DNA from: Spongospora subterranea | Lineage: Eukaryota; Endomyxa; Phytomyxea; Plasmodiophorida; Plasmodiophoridae | NCBI GenBank assembly: GCA_900404475.1 | Contig: OUQQ01000077.1 | Coordinates: 1-48,071 of the forward strand | DNA: 48,071 nt | Direction: 5' to 3' | Part shown: positions 10,070 through 22,580 of the stretch, piece by piece | How positions within the stretch are numbered: the first letter of the stretch is position 1 | Layout: each line of letters starts with the position of its first letter | Notes under the pieces: generated by a model | What the model was told of the DNA's origin: nothing | The model's input: only the letters and a program-made list of their open reading frames with translations | Database searches by the model: none | Translations under genes and position numbers: made by a program

Positions 10070-11320
10070 ATTTCCATCCCGAGTATATGTCTGGTCTTCG
10101 GTGCAAATTACCTGAGCGCGTTCAGAATTTCAAAAATTCCATCCCGAAGGGAACTCCAAATTGGCTCGATAAAAGCGGAACTTGAAGATTATCGCCTATC
10201 GTACCGTGTGCAATTACCATCTGATTGTTGATGAAGTAACACGATCGTCGCAGATCATTCTGTAGCGCCATACGAATATTTTCCTTTTCCGAAGAACTTC
10301 CTTCCTGTGCTCCCACAATTGTATTAGTTTCAATCCGAGATGCTGTGTTTTCATGTTTTCTCTCATTAAATGTTTCAGACCGGTTTTTGAACATCCTGGG
10401 ATGGATGGGAATCTGGTAAGGGTATAAGTATGGTGAAAAAGGGTACGCGGGTTCTTATTGTTCGGGTCAGCCTGTGTAGTACCAGGTGTTTTCCTTCTTC
10501 CGCCTGACCGCTACAAGTAGCTTGAGGAACCTATTAGACCAGCTGGGATCAGCAACATAACCTGTCCTAATGACCACACGGAATGGGACCTGCCCCCACC
10601 CGATTACCTTGCCTAACCACAACACATTCATTAACGGCCATGTGGTCAGACTCTTCGTCTCAACAATTACTCTACTTTTTCGTATTGGACACAATCTTGG
10701 GGATATCCCAAAATTCCACCACACAAGGGATGTCGAACTCATGCCTCACACACACCTGCCACCAACCGGGACAGACAGAAACCAAGCTTATGGCAATCTG
10801 GTATCGTTTCTTGGCTGTTCGAAAGACTACCAACCGCTTCAAGTTTTTTATATAAGCCAGTTGATCGTGTTCCATATATATGCAAGCGTATCAGGTGATC
10901 ATGGAATTATTAACAGTATTCTGCCGTCATTTTAATGTGATCCCCATCATCAAGTGCCAACACGTGATGCGACACAATTGGCTTCTACATCAAATCTAGG
11001 CCCTAATTTCAAATCCACAATACGGATTCTGAATGTGATCGATCCCGCCAACGTCGACGAAATGCTTCCATGGTCCCGTTGCGCGTATGGCTGCAAACAT
11101 TTACTGGATACGGTATAGCTATGCAAAATGGCTGAACGACTAATATGGTTTGGAGTCCTATTGTGCTATATTGAATATCAAATCGCCCTCTTTGAAAATG
11201 GATAGTTGATTTCGTGATCACACTGTTCAAAGCTGAGTTGGCGTCTCGGTTCCCATCACCTTTTTTTTCATGACAGGTAGTGGTTCCGCAGCCAAAGCAG
11301 TGTCTTGCCAAGTTCTAGGG
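10070..11320 (+). pseudogene. Dead third copy of the secreted Sec14-like gene (copy B)
   Basis: Fragments in the same order and strand as copy A are recognisable. The GAGTATATGTCTGGTCTT block at about 10080 matches exon 1. The CGCCATACGAATATTTTCC block at about 10266 matches exon 2. TTGAACATCCTGGGATG at about 10387 and GGCTGTTCGAAAGACTACCA at about 10813 match exon 3. Exon 4-like sequence follows (ATCGATCCCGCCAACGTC, about 11038), then an exon 5-like AATATCAAATCG (about 11173) and the CATGACAGGTAGTGG acceptor region (about 11270). The start is lost, frames are broken throughout, and a 376-bp element interrupts exon 3. The signal-peptide exon start and the C-terminal third are not recognisable. 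Confidence 0.8.
10419..10794 (-). mobile_element. Short non-autonomous element, copy 2, inserted in the pseudogene
   Basis: The insertion is flanked by a perfect 9-bp direct repeat, AATCTGGTA, at 10410-10418 and 10795-10803. Removing the insertion and one repeat restores colinearity with exon 3 of copy A. The ends are weakly inverted (about TATAAGTATGGT against CATAAGCTTGGT). It resembles the degenerate copy at 7856-8125 in the opposite direction. A 9-bp duplication would fit Mutator-like transposition, and 8 bp would fit hAT. The family assignment is open. Confidence 0.7.
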
Positions 11321-12242
11321 TATTACCCTTTCCTGGGAAAGGTTCCTAATAAAAATCATGAAACGGATCCGAGCTGTTCATTAAATGAATCTGAAAGCTG
11401 ATTGTCTGCCTGAAATGCCAGGAGAAATTCTTCGAATTAAGCAACTTCATGACGCCTGTACGGGACTCGAAAAAGAAAGTGCTAGGAAAGTCAGCTGAAC
11501 AATAAAGCTTTCATTTTGATTTTTGAATGCGGAAATTTTACAGGTTTTCAGATGAGCGTCTGTTCCGTCCATGGAGTAGTCTTGGTTTTCGGGAAGCATC
11601 AGAATTGTCAACTTGAGCTTGTAATCAATGAATACAGTGGGAAATCATATAAAGTCTTGTGGAAATAGACTTAGTTCTGACCTGATATGGTGGGCAGGCG
11701 CAATACGCGCGTATTACACTGGCGCATTGCGGCGTATGACGGTTTCCTACATTTCAGAAATGTCAGCGTATTACGCGGATTGCGCGAACTTTAGGTTTTG
11801 CCCGTATCAAGGCTGCCAACGAGCGCCGGGCACTGCCCAGCAGACGTCCCGGGGTATGTCTAGATAGTGGCAACCGTCGAAGGTACAAAACCCGTAATAC
11901 GATGCAATGAACGCTGTGGAAGTTACTCCCATTGAATATTGGGACTAACGCCCGTTTCTTTTTCGCTCATGGCGGATGATGGGACTCGTAATCTTATTTT
12001 TTTCAGGGAAAAGATGAGTACTTATTTCAGTCCATTCCAGCAGGCAAACGCCGTGGCGGACACTTGGATTATAGTATGAATGAGCCCTTAATCCAGCACA
12101 CAACCCGCGAACCTTCGTAGGATGTATACCCTACCATACTATATGTACTGCGTTAGTCTGTCAAGTCCGCAGATTCGGGGTTCATCAACACTGGGGTTCA
12201 CCTGTGATCCAGTATTCTCTTACGTTTCAGTTCCCGTTGGCA
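11321..12242. other. No gene recognised; presumed 5' region of copy C
   Basis: No supportable coding region. The last few hundred bases must hold the promoter of the gene starting at 12243, but I see no unambiguous TATA box or initiator. Confidence 0.45.
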
Positions 12243-13981
12243 ATGGTCATGTCTCATTCCCGACCCGTAATCTACTCTGCGGTACTGTTGGTACTGTTGG
12301 TTGAATGGCAAACGGTATCATCAGCAGACCCGAACAAAGGTGACGCACTGGCCAAGTACATGTCTGGTCTTAAGAACTACGACCAATTGTCAGAAGTTAT
12401 CGAAAGGCTGAGGACCATCAAATACAATGACAAGGAGCTCTCTAAAGAAAAAGAAAAACACCGATCAAATCTCCCAGAAGACCGAGAAATTGGAAACATC
12501 AAAATTGAACTTGAAGATTTGATCAACGTAAATCTCAATGGAGAAAAACTAGTTTGGTCAAACGCTGATCTTTGTATCTACATTAGGATGAAATGAGGGT
12601 TTATCGATTCTTAAAAGGAAAAAATTTCGACGTTGAAAACGCTATGAAGGCACTCCGTTCAAATATCGCCTGGCGTGCATTATTTAACTACCTTCACTTT
12701 GTGTCTGAAGTTGAGATGATCGTCAAAAACCATCCAAGCGTACCTCCATACGAGTTGTTTCCTTTTGCGGGGAAGGTGCTTCCTGTTATTCCACAAAAGT
12801 ATCGATCTCAATCTGGTTTAATACTGAATCCTAATCCGGTATTTCAGGCCATTCCTTGAAGGTCGTTCAAAAAAAGGGAACATTGTATCTTATACTGGAT
12901 TCGTCAAGGATATTTCCCCATGGGATGTGCTTAAGGCTGAGGAATTGTACCAATTCCAGATGTACATGCTCGCTTATCAGTCGCGATACGTCGACGCACA
13001 AGCCCCAGCTGTGGAATCTGATTCTTCCGAGCATCCGCTTCTCTCCCTGGTTCGAGTAATTGATGTGTCCAACCTCAGGTGGTCCATCCCCGGTTCCGAT
13101 TTCGTCTCTGTTGGCAAGATGATGCAACAGAACTTCATGGAATATGGGGTACAGCTTTTCATATTTCAGATGGATGAGAGTTGTCTGATCATTGTAAATA
13201 GGATAGTATTGTTCATGGCGCTTCAACTGCTGTTGAATCCCTTGCGCGAACCATGTTGCCTCTGTTAAAGGATGAAAGACTAAAAGAAAAGGTGCCAATT
13301 GCGCTCGTTGTCTTCCCATCGTGGCTTTAATCACCGTATTTCGCCTCACAGTTCTCATTTAGTGGTAGTTGTGGGAAAGATTCCTCAACCAAATTTTGGT
13401 TGGAAAGTATTGGAGAAGCTAACTACAACGCCAATTTTTTCCCACCAAAATTTGATTTTTCGAGATTAAACTCGGAAATCACGAATTCTGTGGCTGCCAC
13501 CAGATTGGAACAATTGCTAGCCGCAGTTGAAAAGCTTGAAGAAAAACCTCTTGCTGAGTTGATTAAAGCCGATGCGGCTAAGTTGATCAAAGCCGCTGCC
13601 GCAGTTACTTTTGATGATTTGGAGAAAGCCCGCTCCATTGTCCAAAGCAAATGCAATGCCCGGGCCCTGGCGGCATTCCTTGATGCAGCCAAAGCGGTCA
13701 CTGCTAAAGAGTTTCTGACCATCGCAAAGTCCATTGACGGCAAAATATTTCTCGAAGGGAGCAAATCAATGTGTCGGACTGCGACACCATATGTCACGGT
13801 TATTGAAATGTTCAGGAACAATGTCAAGGTTATCCAAAAGTTCGATCCTGTCGATACCACTGGTGCCACCATCGTCATGGGTACCGACAAGGTGGTCAAT
13901 CTGATTAACAGCTTCGCTTCAATTTTGCAGAACCAGCTGTGGGACCAAAAATCGTGGTTCGATGTCATTTCAACTGTCTGA
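12243..13981 (+). CDS. Secreted Sec14/CRAL-TRIO-like protein (copy C)
   Basis: Five exons: 12243-12527, 12587-12798, 12848-13148, 13202-13291 and 13352-13981, in phase, 505 residues. It is the paralogue of the gene at 3830 along its whole length. It has a signal peptide (hydrophobic core YSAVLLVLLVEW, cleavage near VSSA) and the shared KYMSGL motif. The CRAL-TRIO N helices follow (VYRFLKGKNFDVENAMKALR). The core includes PFLEGRSKKGNIVSYTGF, VRVIDVSNLRWSIPG and LPLLKDERLKEK, then FWLESIGEANYN. The C-terminal region keeps only two LIKA hexads before a conserved AVTFDDLEKA segment of over 100 residues. The intron that splits copy A after LAYQ (4559-4622) is absent here. The start could also be the second ATG at 12249. 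Lipid binding and secretion are inferred. Confidence 0.72.
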
Positions 13982-15042
13982 CGCCCTGTCCCCTCTCCTC
14001 AGACATAATACACACCTTTGAAATTTCTATCAGTCAATGTTGTTCTCCGACCCATTTCAATTCGTCGGCGTTTGTGGTCATATGTCACCCATCAAACTCT
14101 GCCAAATACCGGCAACGTTTTTCCAGATCGGAATCTGTTCTTGTTCGCAACCTGTTCAACATCGGTCTCATTCCTTCATCACAACCATCATTAGGGTAGG
14201 AACATATTGCTGGGCAAAAATCCATTGTGGGAACCCATACTGGGATGTCCCATCTTCAAATCTCGGACAAGGAATCAGTACCAGGTTCATTTGTTGTAGA
14301 GTTGGTGCCAGGATCGGTGGGCGGGGTCATAATTTTCATCGTTAGCAACGTGGACTGCAGGGTAAAACAAAATGTCAATGAACAGCGCATCGAAATCCAT
14401 GTAGAATTGTGTTGCCGCGAAGGCCATTGGTCGGACTGGGTTAATGGACTGGGCGGAGGCGAAAGGAGCTATCTGGCAAATGGAGACATATGGGCGAATT
14501 TCTGGCACCGGTCATAAAAGCTATTAAACATATTGATCGGCTGTTAATTGAGATCGGGGCAAGTCCATTGTTTGGGAAGATTATGGCAACAGGTCGTTGG
14601 TCATCGACCCGACGGGGCCATGGACAGATTTAAACAGCAATGATTATGCAGTAGTGTCGCCGATCTGATTAGCACATTCGAAGAGTAAGAGCCACGAGTA
14701 GGAACTAATCGCCTTATCTAGTGAAACATCTGCCCATGCTCAAAATAGATAGAACCCACGAACACTGTCGAACGGCGCGACGGTCAGGCCACCAACACGA
14801 CCTATTTATCCTCAACCCAATGGCGAACTGACATGTTTTGGTTTGCGAATTTATGAAGGCTCTGACGCCTCGGAAAGAAGTCGCCAATTGTGAGTATCGG
14901 CGTCCACCGGGTTGGTTGAGCTTGTCTAGGCGCAATCGCAATCTAACGTCATCGATATTATGGATTGTTGACGGGCACCAGAGAACGAACGGCGAAAACG
15001 AAAACAAAATGATGAAATATATAAATTGTAGAAGGAAAAGAG
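13982..15042. other. No gene recognised
   Basis: Holds the 3' flanks of copy C (+) and of the ornithine aminotransferase gene (-), which converge here. Short open frames only. Confidence 0.5.
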
Positions 15043-16914
15043 TTAGATCTGTTCGTATTCTTGCATGGATTCCTGAATGGCCTGAAGCGCGTCCTTGACA
15101 GTGGCCTCATCAATCATCAAAGGTGGCGCTAGACGGATCGTGTGGCTATGCGTGCATCGAACAAGGAACCCTTTCGCAATCATAGACGCCTCGACATTGG
15201 CGGCAGTCTTCTTCCAGAAAGGGGCGGCGACATCGCGTCCGTCCTCGTTCGCGATCGGTTTGACATCGAACGCGATCAACAGACCTTTCCCTCGAACATC
15301 GGTGATAAATGGGGATTTGACTTGCCGAATCCCTTGGAGAAAAATCTAAAAAAAAACGGGTAAACGTTTGAAAAAATGAACACATGGAGGTCGCAAACCT
15401 CTCCCATGCGGGCAGCGTTTCCAATCAGGTCCTCCTGCTCGTCGACGAGAACCTCAATTGCCGCGGAGCCGCAAGCTGACGACATCGGGTTGCCACCAAA
15501 CGTGGAGCCGTGTTCGCCAGGCCGAATAACCTTGATGATGTCGTCACTGGTCAAGATGGCGCTGACAGGGACGATACCGCCTCCCAATGATTTCCCTGTC
15601 ATGCACTATCGATAACCGATTGACGGATAATGATGCTGATAATATACCCAGAAGAACGACATCGGGTTTGACGTAATCGTGGTCGACGCATAGAAGCTTT
15701 CCTGTTCGTCCCATACCAGTTTGGACCTATGATACTCAATAAACAGACAATACAACAAGCACATTTAGTTATCAATACTCTTTTTGAGGAGGAAATTTAT
15801 GATATGATAAGCGAATATCACAAATGGGAAGGTGAAATAGAGCGAAAATAAACCAAAAGGAAACAAAAACACATGGTAGAGGAAGCGTAATATTTATGGA
15901 AAGAATCAGACAAATATTTGCAACGGAATGATAAATCGTGAACAAAGGCGATGTTGGAAGGTGGTATGGTGACCAACCTCATCAACAATGAACAGAACAT
16001 TGTATTGGCGACAAAGCGCCGACACTGCTGACAGGTACCCAGAAGCAGGAACGACAACGCCCGCTTCACCCTACGACCCATCATTACACACACGATCAGC
16101 GATCGAAACTTTCTCAACCTGAATCGGTTCGATGAAAAACGCGGCAATATTCGGATTGCTCTGCAGGGCGTGTTCGAGCGCGGGGATATCATTGAAGGGA
16201 ATCTTGCTGATCTCTGGGAGCAAGGGCCCGAACCCGCCAAAGCTCTTGGGGTCGGTCGAGGCCGATATAGCAGCGATCGACCGGCCATGGAAATTGTTAT
16301 TGGCGAACAAAACATGGGCAAGATTCGGGGCAATCCCCTTCGTGGCATATCCCCATCGTCGCGCCAACTTCAACGCTGAAAAACCGTAACATAAGCATCC
16401 TGCCCCAACCGTGGGCGTTGCCGGTAACGTGGACGTACCGGTCTCGAACGCTTCGACTCCAGTGTTCATCAATAGGGCGCGCTCGTACTGGAATGTCTCA
16501 CACAGAAGCTGCTCGAACCTGTTCAGATCAACGTAATTCAGTTATGGAATTGATGAAAGATTGGGCAAAAAAAACCAACGGTCCGAGTTTATCGCTGTAG
16601 AAGGCGCGGCTGATGAGCGTCAGACGATCGAGCTGTGCCTTGGCGGCGGCCACGATCTTATCGTGGCAGTGGCCGTGATTCGCCACCGAATACCCGCCCA
16701 TCAAGTCGACGTACCGATTGCCATCGGCGTCGAAAATCGCGACGCCTTTCCCGATTGCGGCCACAACCTTGACCGGCGCGTAATTATACGCCCCGTACTG
16801 GTCCTCTGTTCAAGAAGACGTCAACAAATTCGCTGGGCGCGACATTATCAAAGTGGCAAAACCTAATGCGATCAATCGCGATGAATTGACGGTCGGGTTT
16901 GATGTGATACCCAT
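15043..16914 (-). CDS. Ornithine aminotransferase (ornithine-oxo-acid transaminase)
   Basis: PLP enzyme that transfers the delta-amino group of ornithine to 2-oxoglutarate, giving glutamate semialdehyde, in arginine/proline metabolism. Exons on the minus strand: 16914-16911, 16805-16580, 16518-16439, 16375-16119, 16070-15978, 15726-15648, 15595-15399 and 15345-15043. This gives 412 residues. Landmarks: YGAYNYAP, GHCHDKIVAAAKAQLDRLTL, SRAFYSDKLG, MNTGVEAFETALKLARRWGY, IEPIQGEAG, VDEVQTGMGRTG, VLLGKSLGGG with the PLP lysine near residue 248, GEHGSTFGGNP and IRLAPPLMI. No mitochondrial presequence is visible, so a cytosolic, fungal-type enzyme (CAR2-like) is likely. The 4-nt first exon (ATGG) is the only start I found that keeps phase. 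The contiguous upstream ATG at 16849 meets an in-frame TGA. Confidence 0.9.
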
Positions 16915-19900
16915 GACGATGGTCTAGCGTACCACGAATATTCGCAAATGTCCAGTGAGTAATGGCGGTATCCCCCGGTGGGATGGACCCTGCCGGACCC
17001 AACCCGCATGTCGCCGTCCGCCGCCCAGTCATGTGATGGGATCACCCCCAGTCAGGCAGTAACGATCAGGGACACTGGCTTAGAGTCACGCAAATCAGGG
17101 AATCGACAGGGGCTCTACCGTCAACTTGGCGTAGGGACAACCACATGCGGACTGCCGGAATGACGTTCTTTGAGTAGCCAAAGGGATTTCAGTCATTTGA
17201 CAAGCCGATCGTGATCAATGCACGAGGACAGCAAGCAGCAGGGAATGAATCGGCTATGGTTATACAGCCCCGTAGATATCTGCACATCATCGTAAGAGTC
17301 TCAGGAAGCGAAGTTTACCAGGTTGGTCTAGCACCGGATTCATGACGCCATTTGTCATAGCAGTGCCAGATGGCTGTGGAAGGTCCGCCCAATTCAATTG
17401 TGGCCATGGGTCATGTTATTGTTTTTTGCCTTGACGAAGTGGCGATTTGGTCGAATGTCGAGTAGTGAAACCCACCCCTCTCACAATTTCATTCGATTAA
17501 CTTTGTCGTGTATCCAACAAAATGTGAAGGACCTCTTCTCAACCTTTAGCTCGTGGCACACTGAATGCTTAAAGGTCTTTTGTTCACTTAGAATCGGCAT
17601 TTTCCGATGGTGGTGACATTTCTCAAGATGATCGAGGCGATGATGACAAAGTTCCGATCCTGGTCCATTCAAACGAACCATTTGACGAGGAAAGAAGCAG
17701 AACATTTTGGTCGACGTTTTGGAGGAAGTGAAGATGATAATTGAACGTTATTATTTGAGTGCTATTGGACAACAACCCTATAATATCGTCAGGCTCGACT
17801 GCTCTAGTGAAGCACACCTAACAACCATACATCAATCACGTCTGTACTGATTTCAAGTGCAAACCTCAACGTCATCTCCTGGCAATATGTGACTGTTAAT
17901 TCATATTGATCGCAAAACACTCAGAGAAGTCACATTCCATTCTGATTGATGAATTCGCCAATGATGTATCATGGATCGTACCAGCCGGGTTCCCTAATGT
18001 TGGTGGCAGGATTTTTGGTCCACATATCAGGGCTGACAATCCTGTTGACATCGTGACTCATTGGAATGGCAGGTTCACCAATGTGCAGGCAGGAAAATGA
18101 CAGATCCATGGGTTGATTGAATGAAAACGACCTTGCGACCTCAAGTTAGTTGCAGTATCCGCTGCTGTGCAATAGTTTCCTGGTTCTAGTGCTGCAATCG
18201 GTGCAGTTGTTGGAACTGGCAATAGTGATGATTTCGGTGACCGTTAAACTTTTCACACAATCCGACAATATCACATGATGAAAATGAACAATATCACGAT
18301 CGATAGTTCCGGGGCCAAATCCTCTGCTCGAAACAGTCGTTTGATTTGAATTAATTGCTGTTTTTATCGAAAAAATTCATTGGCTTTTAATGACTTGCTC
18401 CCTAGGCGCAAACAGGGATTTTGACCTGTCAGATGCTCACTGGTTCAGTCTCTTAAACTGCCCAAGAACTTAGGAACAAGCAAGAAGGACGCAGCAACGT
18501 CTTGAGTATATCCGGTCACCTGAAACAACTCCAGACTGTATTCACCGCCATCATTGTAGACTGTACTTTGGTGCTCCGACGCATTTGGGTGTTCCGGGTC
18601 AAAATGGGCTCTGATTGGAGTCGATGGAACATGCGATTGCGTCGTGATATGAACGTCATCAACTCACATGATCCCTTGCTGTTGCATCTGATCTCGGACT
18701 CCTTTTGGAACAGATGGTCGTCTGTTTCTGCAATCGTAGAAAGCGTGGTCGCGCCACACGAAAAAGTCGTGAAGTCGTGAGGCGTTGATCAACACCTCAG
18801 TTGTTCCGACTGAAATCGCGCGTTTTCAAACATGTATTGGCATGATGGATTACGACAAGCATACAAACCCGGGATTTCGGAAAGCCTCCATTTAACGACA
18901 TTCAGCAAAAGCTGCTCAACGACCAAATCGAGCTGTGACGCATCATGAAACTATATCTACAGTTCTGCAAATGTCACTGTTTTTTGATTTTGTGGTCAAT
19001 TCCAATTCGTTATTGACGGAATGGGCCGGCCGCAATGTGAAAGGGCTCAGACAGAAACCTCCCATGGAAATCCACTTGTACAGCCGTCGTCTGCCCCCTA
19101 CAGAACCATAGAAAGCTGATCGGGCAGACCTGTAAACCATCCAGCGCACATGCTCCAACAATGCAATACTAATGGCGAACTAATGATCGATAAAATCGCA
19201 GACACGTTGGCCAGCGGCGTATTCGACAAGTGATGGTGAAATGCAAGAAACTCGACTGCATTGGAACGCATGAACGCAAAGAAACTGAAAACGTCAAATA
19301 AACAGGCCCGAAAACAGCATTTTGTCAGAACAGATTTGGAATAGTTGTGAAGAGAATAGTGCTACTGTACTTTTGAATGGCCATCGTTAGCAAAGACATC
19401 AACGAATTTGAAACTCGTCGACAGTTAGAATACTCAGGGCAGATCAAATCCACTCAACGACCAACATGATCAAGGTGCATCAACACCAACCGCTGCGAAA
19501 TATGCCAGAGCATGCCGTTATGATGGCGATGTATTATTTGTCCCCGTGGTCCACAATCCCTGACGCTCTTGAGTTAACAAGAGCGGTTCAGCTATTGAGG
19601 CGCAATGTGTGCATTCGATATCCGGTCCCCGTTGAAATCCTGTTGCTGTTGCTGATCGATGTCGACCGTATTATTACCGTTGCCCGAACCGTTGACGTGA
19701 TTACGCCACCCGGTCTGGCGGTCCTCATACCATTTCTCTTTGCGTTTCCTTGGCAATCGGTCCCCGATGTTCAATAACACTGTAAAATGATGGTCAAGAG
19801 CACCCATTTCTCCAATGATTGCACTGGTACACTTGAACATGATTGCCGAATTGCACGACAACATCTGTAACAGCCCTTTCCGCTAACCTCATCCCCCTGT

Positions 19901-20099
19901 CGGCGGTGTTTGAGGCCCAACGATATACAATCTCAGGACGCCCTGCCATTTGAGTAAGGCGAACCCCATCCCTTGTTTGCCGGAGATTGAACACATCATG
20001 GAGAGATGTGCATGCAGGCGCAATTTAGCGGCTGAGAATACTTGATTGAGAAAGACAATTCGACTGAAACCAGCACTTTGAACTGAATAAAACATTATA
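16915..20099. other. Long gap without a recognised gene
   Basis: About 3.2 kb between ornithine aminotransferase and PRL1, both on the minus strand. Open frames are short, lack family features and do not join into a spliced model. The left end must contain the aminotransferase promoter. I see no tRNA or rRNA and no obvious repeat. Confidence 0.45.
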
Positions 20100-21843
20100 T
20101 TAATATAATTCTCGCCTTTTGGCACGTTGTTCCTTGCCGAATTCTGGATCAATGGGATGTGATTCACGGGTTGCGTCAGGATCCTCGCGCCAAATCTTGA
20201 CAGTCTTATCTGCTTCGCAGGTGATCATTCGCGTTCCAGTCCGGTCCCACTCGATGGCGAATATGGCGGCTTCTGCATCCAAACTGCCCGGTTGGACGAT
20301 CGATTGCGTCGTTTGAAACGCATATCCGGATTTCCAATCCCAAAACTTCAAAGAGCCGTCGTCACCTCCGGACACCAACACATCGTCGCTGTTTACGTTG
20401 ATCGCGTTGACAATTGAGTTGTGGCCGGAAAGATTTCGCAGAAAGACGCCGTCTGGGCACTGCCATACTTTGATGTTGTCCGCCGCACCGCTAGCGTACG
20501 TGTATTCCGATGGATGCAAGGCCAGAGCACGAACAGATTTCTTGTGGTTGGTGAGGACTTGTCGAGTTCGTCCAGAGGCCAAATCCCATTGACGGATGGT
20601 CGAATCATGCGAACCCGTTATCACCTGGGGCGCCGTTCCCTGGCAACGAATCGCGGCCACTGTATGCGAATGGCCAGACAGCACATGAACCTGCGCCTTG
20701 GTACGCATGTCCCAAACTCGGGCAGTGCTGTCGCGACCGCCGGTCACCAGAACATCAAGAGTTGGATGCAGAGCCAGGGCATAAATACCAGACAAATGCC
20801 CATGATACGACCTGCCCACGTAGGATCGGTGTCACAAATATGTCGAAAACATGAAAAGAGAAAACAGGGAAAGATTACATCAGGAATCACGAAAGTAACA
20901 AGTGAAGCGGAAACATCGAAAAGGCACAAAACTATTCAGCGGCCAGAATGGGATTGAAATGTACCTGATGACGCGATTAGTTTCAAGATCCCAATTTTTC
21001 ACCATCTTGTCCTCCCCGACAGAAAATAGATACGGATGGCGATCGGAAACGGCAACACCTCGAACCGAATGAATATGTCCCGTCAAGGTCAGTTTCAGAT
21101 GGCCTGAGGCCAGATCCCAGATCTTGATGGTCCGATCTGCAGATCCGGTGGCAAACCATTCGTTGGAAACGTCGACGGCAGCACATCGTACCCAACCAAG
21201 ATGACCAGATATGACTCGATGCAGTTTCCAAGGCGCATGCCAGACAGGTTCGCGTATGGGAACCCGCCTTGGACGTTTCATTAACAGATTATCGCGTTGA
21301 GGCGGCGGAGGCGGCTTCACAATCAACGCCGACTCACCTGAGATAGAAATCCGACATTATTGCAATGAGCAGCATTGAAAAAGTTGAATGGTTGATATCG
21401 AAAACAGGCAGATGAAGGTAACAAATTACAGAGCAAAACGGGAAAAAAGGAAAAACCAAGAGGGGGACCCCCACCAGAGAATAAAAAGTAATAGAGAATG
21501 AGAAAGAAAAGGAAACCGGAATCGCATGATGGATATGTTAGACCATGCAAATGTCTCAAGCGATTTCGTTTGTCATACCTGTTTGAGAATCAACAGATGG
21601 GCCGGTAATGTCCTGTGTTATTGAATCTGATGCATCAGTAAGTCCGGGCAATAAAAGCGGAGTAGAGGATGTGCCGGCCGAAGCAGGTTTGGCTTTGGCG
21701 GGCTGGCTAGGGCCATGGACCCATCCGTAGGCGTCGGCGGTTTTCACCTGAACACGTAATTCGTGGGCGGCCGAATCGACAGGAAACGGGACAAACACGG
21801 GGCCAAACATGGCATCGGTTCCCGCTTGAGAGAGCGTCGCCAT
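20100..21843 (-). CDS. PLRG1: PRL1/PLRG1 WD40 protein (spliceosomal NineTeen-complex associated)
   Basis: Core spliceosome WD40 propeller protein that associates with the Prp19/CDC5 complex in the nucleus. Exons 21843-21579, 21337-20965 and 20811-20100, giving 449 residues. The propeller is highly conserved: [74 protein letters not shown] (spanning the second intron), [62 protein letters not shown] and [20 protein letters not shown]. Seven WD repeats follow a short, poorly conserved N terminus with a MFGPVFVPF segment. The N terminus is shorter than the human protein (about 514), so an upstream exon may be missing; a 29-codon open frame lies just upstream of the chosen ATG. Confidence 0.93.
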
Positions 21844-22580
21844 CTGAGCTACGGATTCCCCCAAAACAGAATAATGGCGATATATCGATGGGATTGCCGT
21901 GGCGCAGCCACATCTTCATATTGAACAAGCGCAGCCATTTTCCATGACAGCCGTCTGCTCATTCTGACTCCTGAGCGAGGATCTCACTCAGACGGATAAG
22001 CGTAATCCAGCAACAGCAGAGAACGTTAAACATCGCAACGATGAGTGTGTCATGGTGAACATGTGACCGTCGCTGCCACGAAACTCTGATTTCAACAGAA
22101 CAATGAGGTTTGGAGAATATTGGTGATGACTAAAACGTGCATATGGGTGCATTATATTGGTGTCCACCCACTGTGTATGATAGCAGTTCAGCAGCCGAGC
22201 GATTGCTCATGTGAAGCTCAGTCGTTGACCTGGTTGCAATAACAACTGATTTACCAAGCCATTTGCAGTTTTTCCTAAAACTGCTGGAATCGTTTACTAA
22301 TTCTGCGCCTTCAAAAACAAAAACTCGATCTCAACCAAATTTCTTCGAGTTTTTGCAGTTTTCGGAAAGACTGCACCTCCGCCCAGCGTAATTCAAGTTG
22401 ATTAACGTGCGCATTTGGCTGCGTTGAATTGTCTTCGTTGAGAAACATAGTAACTTGATGCGCACACACAGTTGCACACTTGGTCGCGTTATTTGCACAC
22501 GCACAACTTGAGCGCGCATGTTTTTTTGGCCGCGCGGGCTCTTGACTCGGGCGTGTGCGGGTTTCACAACTCAACAGAAT
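21844..22580. other. Divergent intergenic region between PRL1 and LSM1
   Basis: PRL1 is read leftwards and LSM1 rightwards from this 737-bp interval, so it must hold both promoters. No TATA box or clear shared operator was recognised. Confidence 0.5.

Noticed and set aside
12867..13358. 163-codon minus-strand open frame
   Set aside because: Antisense shadow of exons 3-4 of copy C.
20421..20957. 178-codon plus-strand open frame
   Set aside because: Lies opposite the highly conserved PRL1 WD40 exons and crosses their intron.
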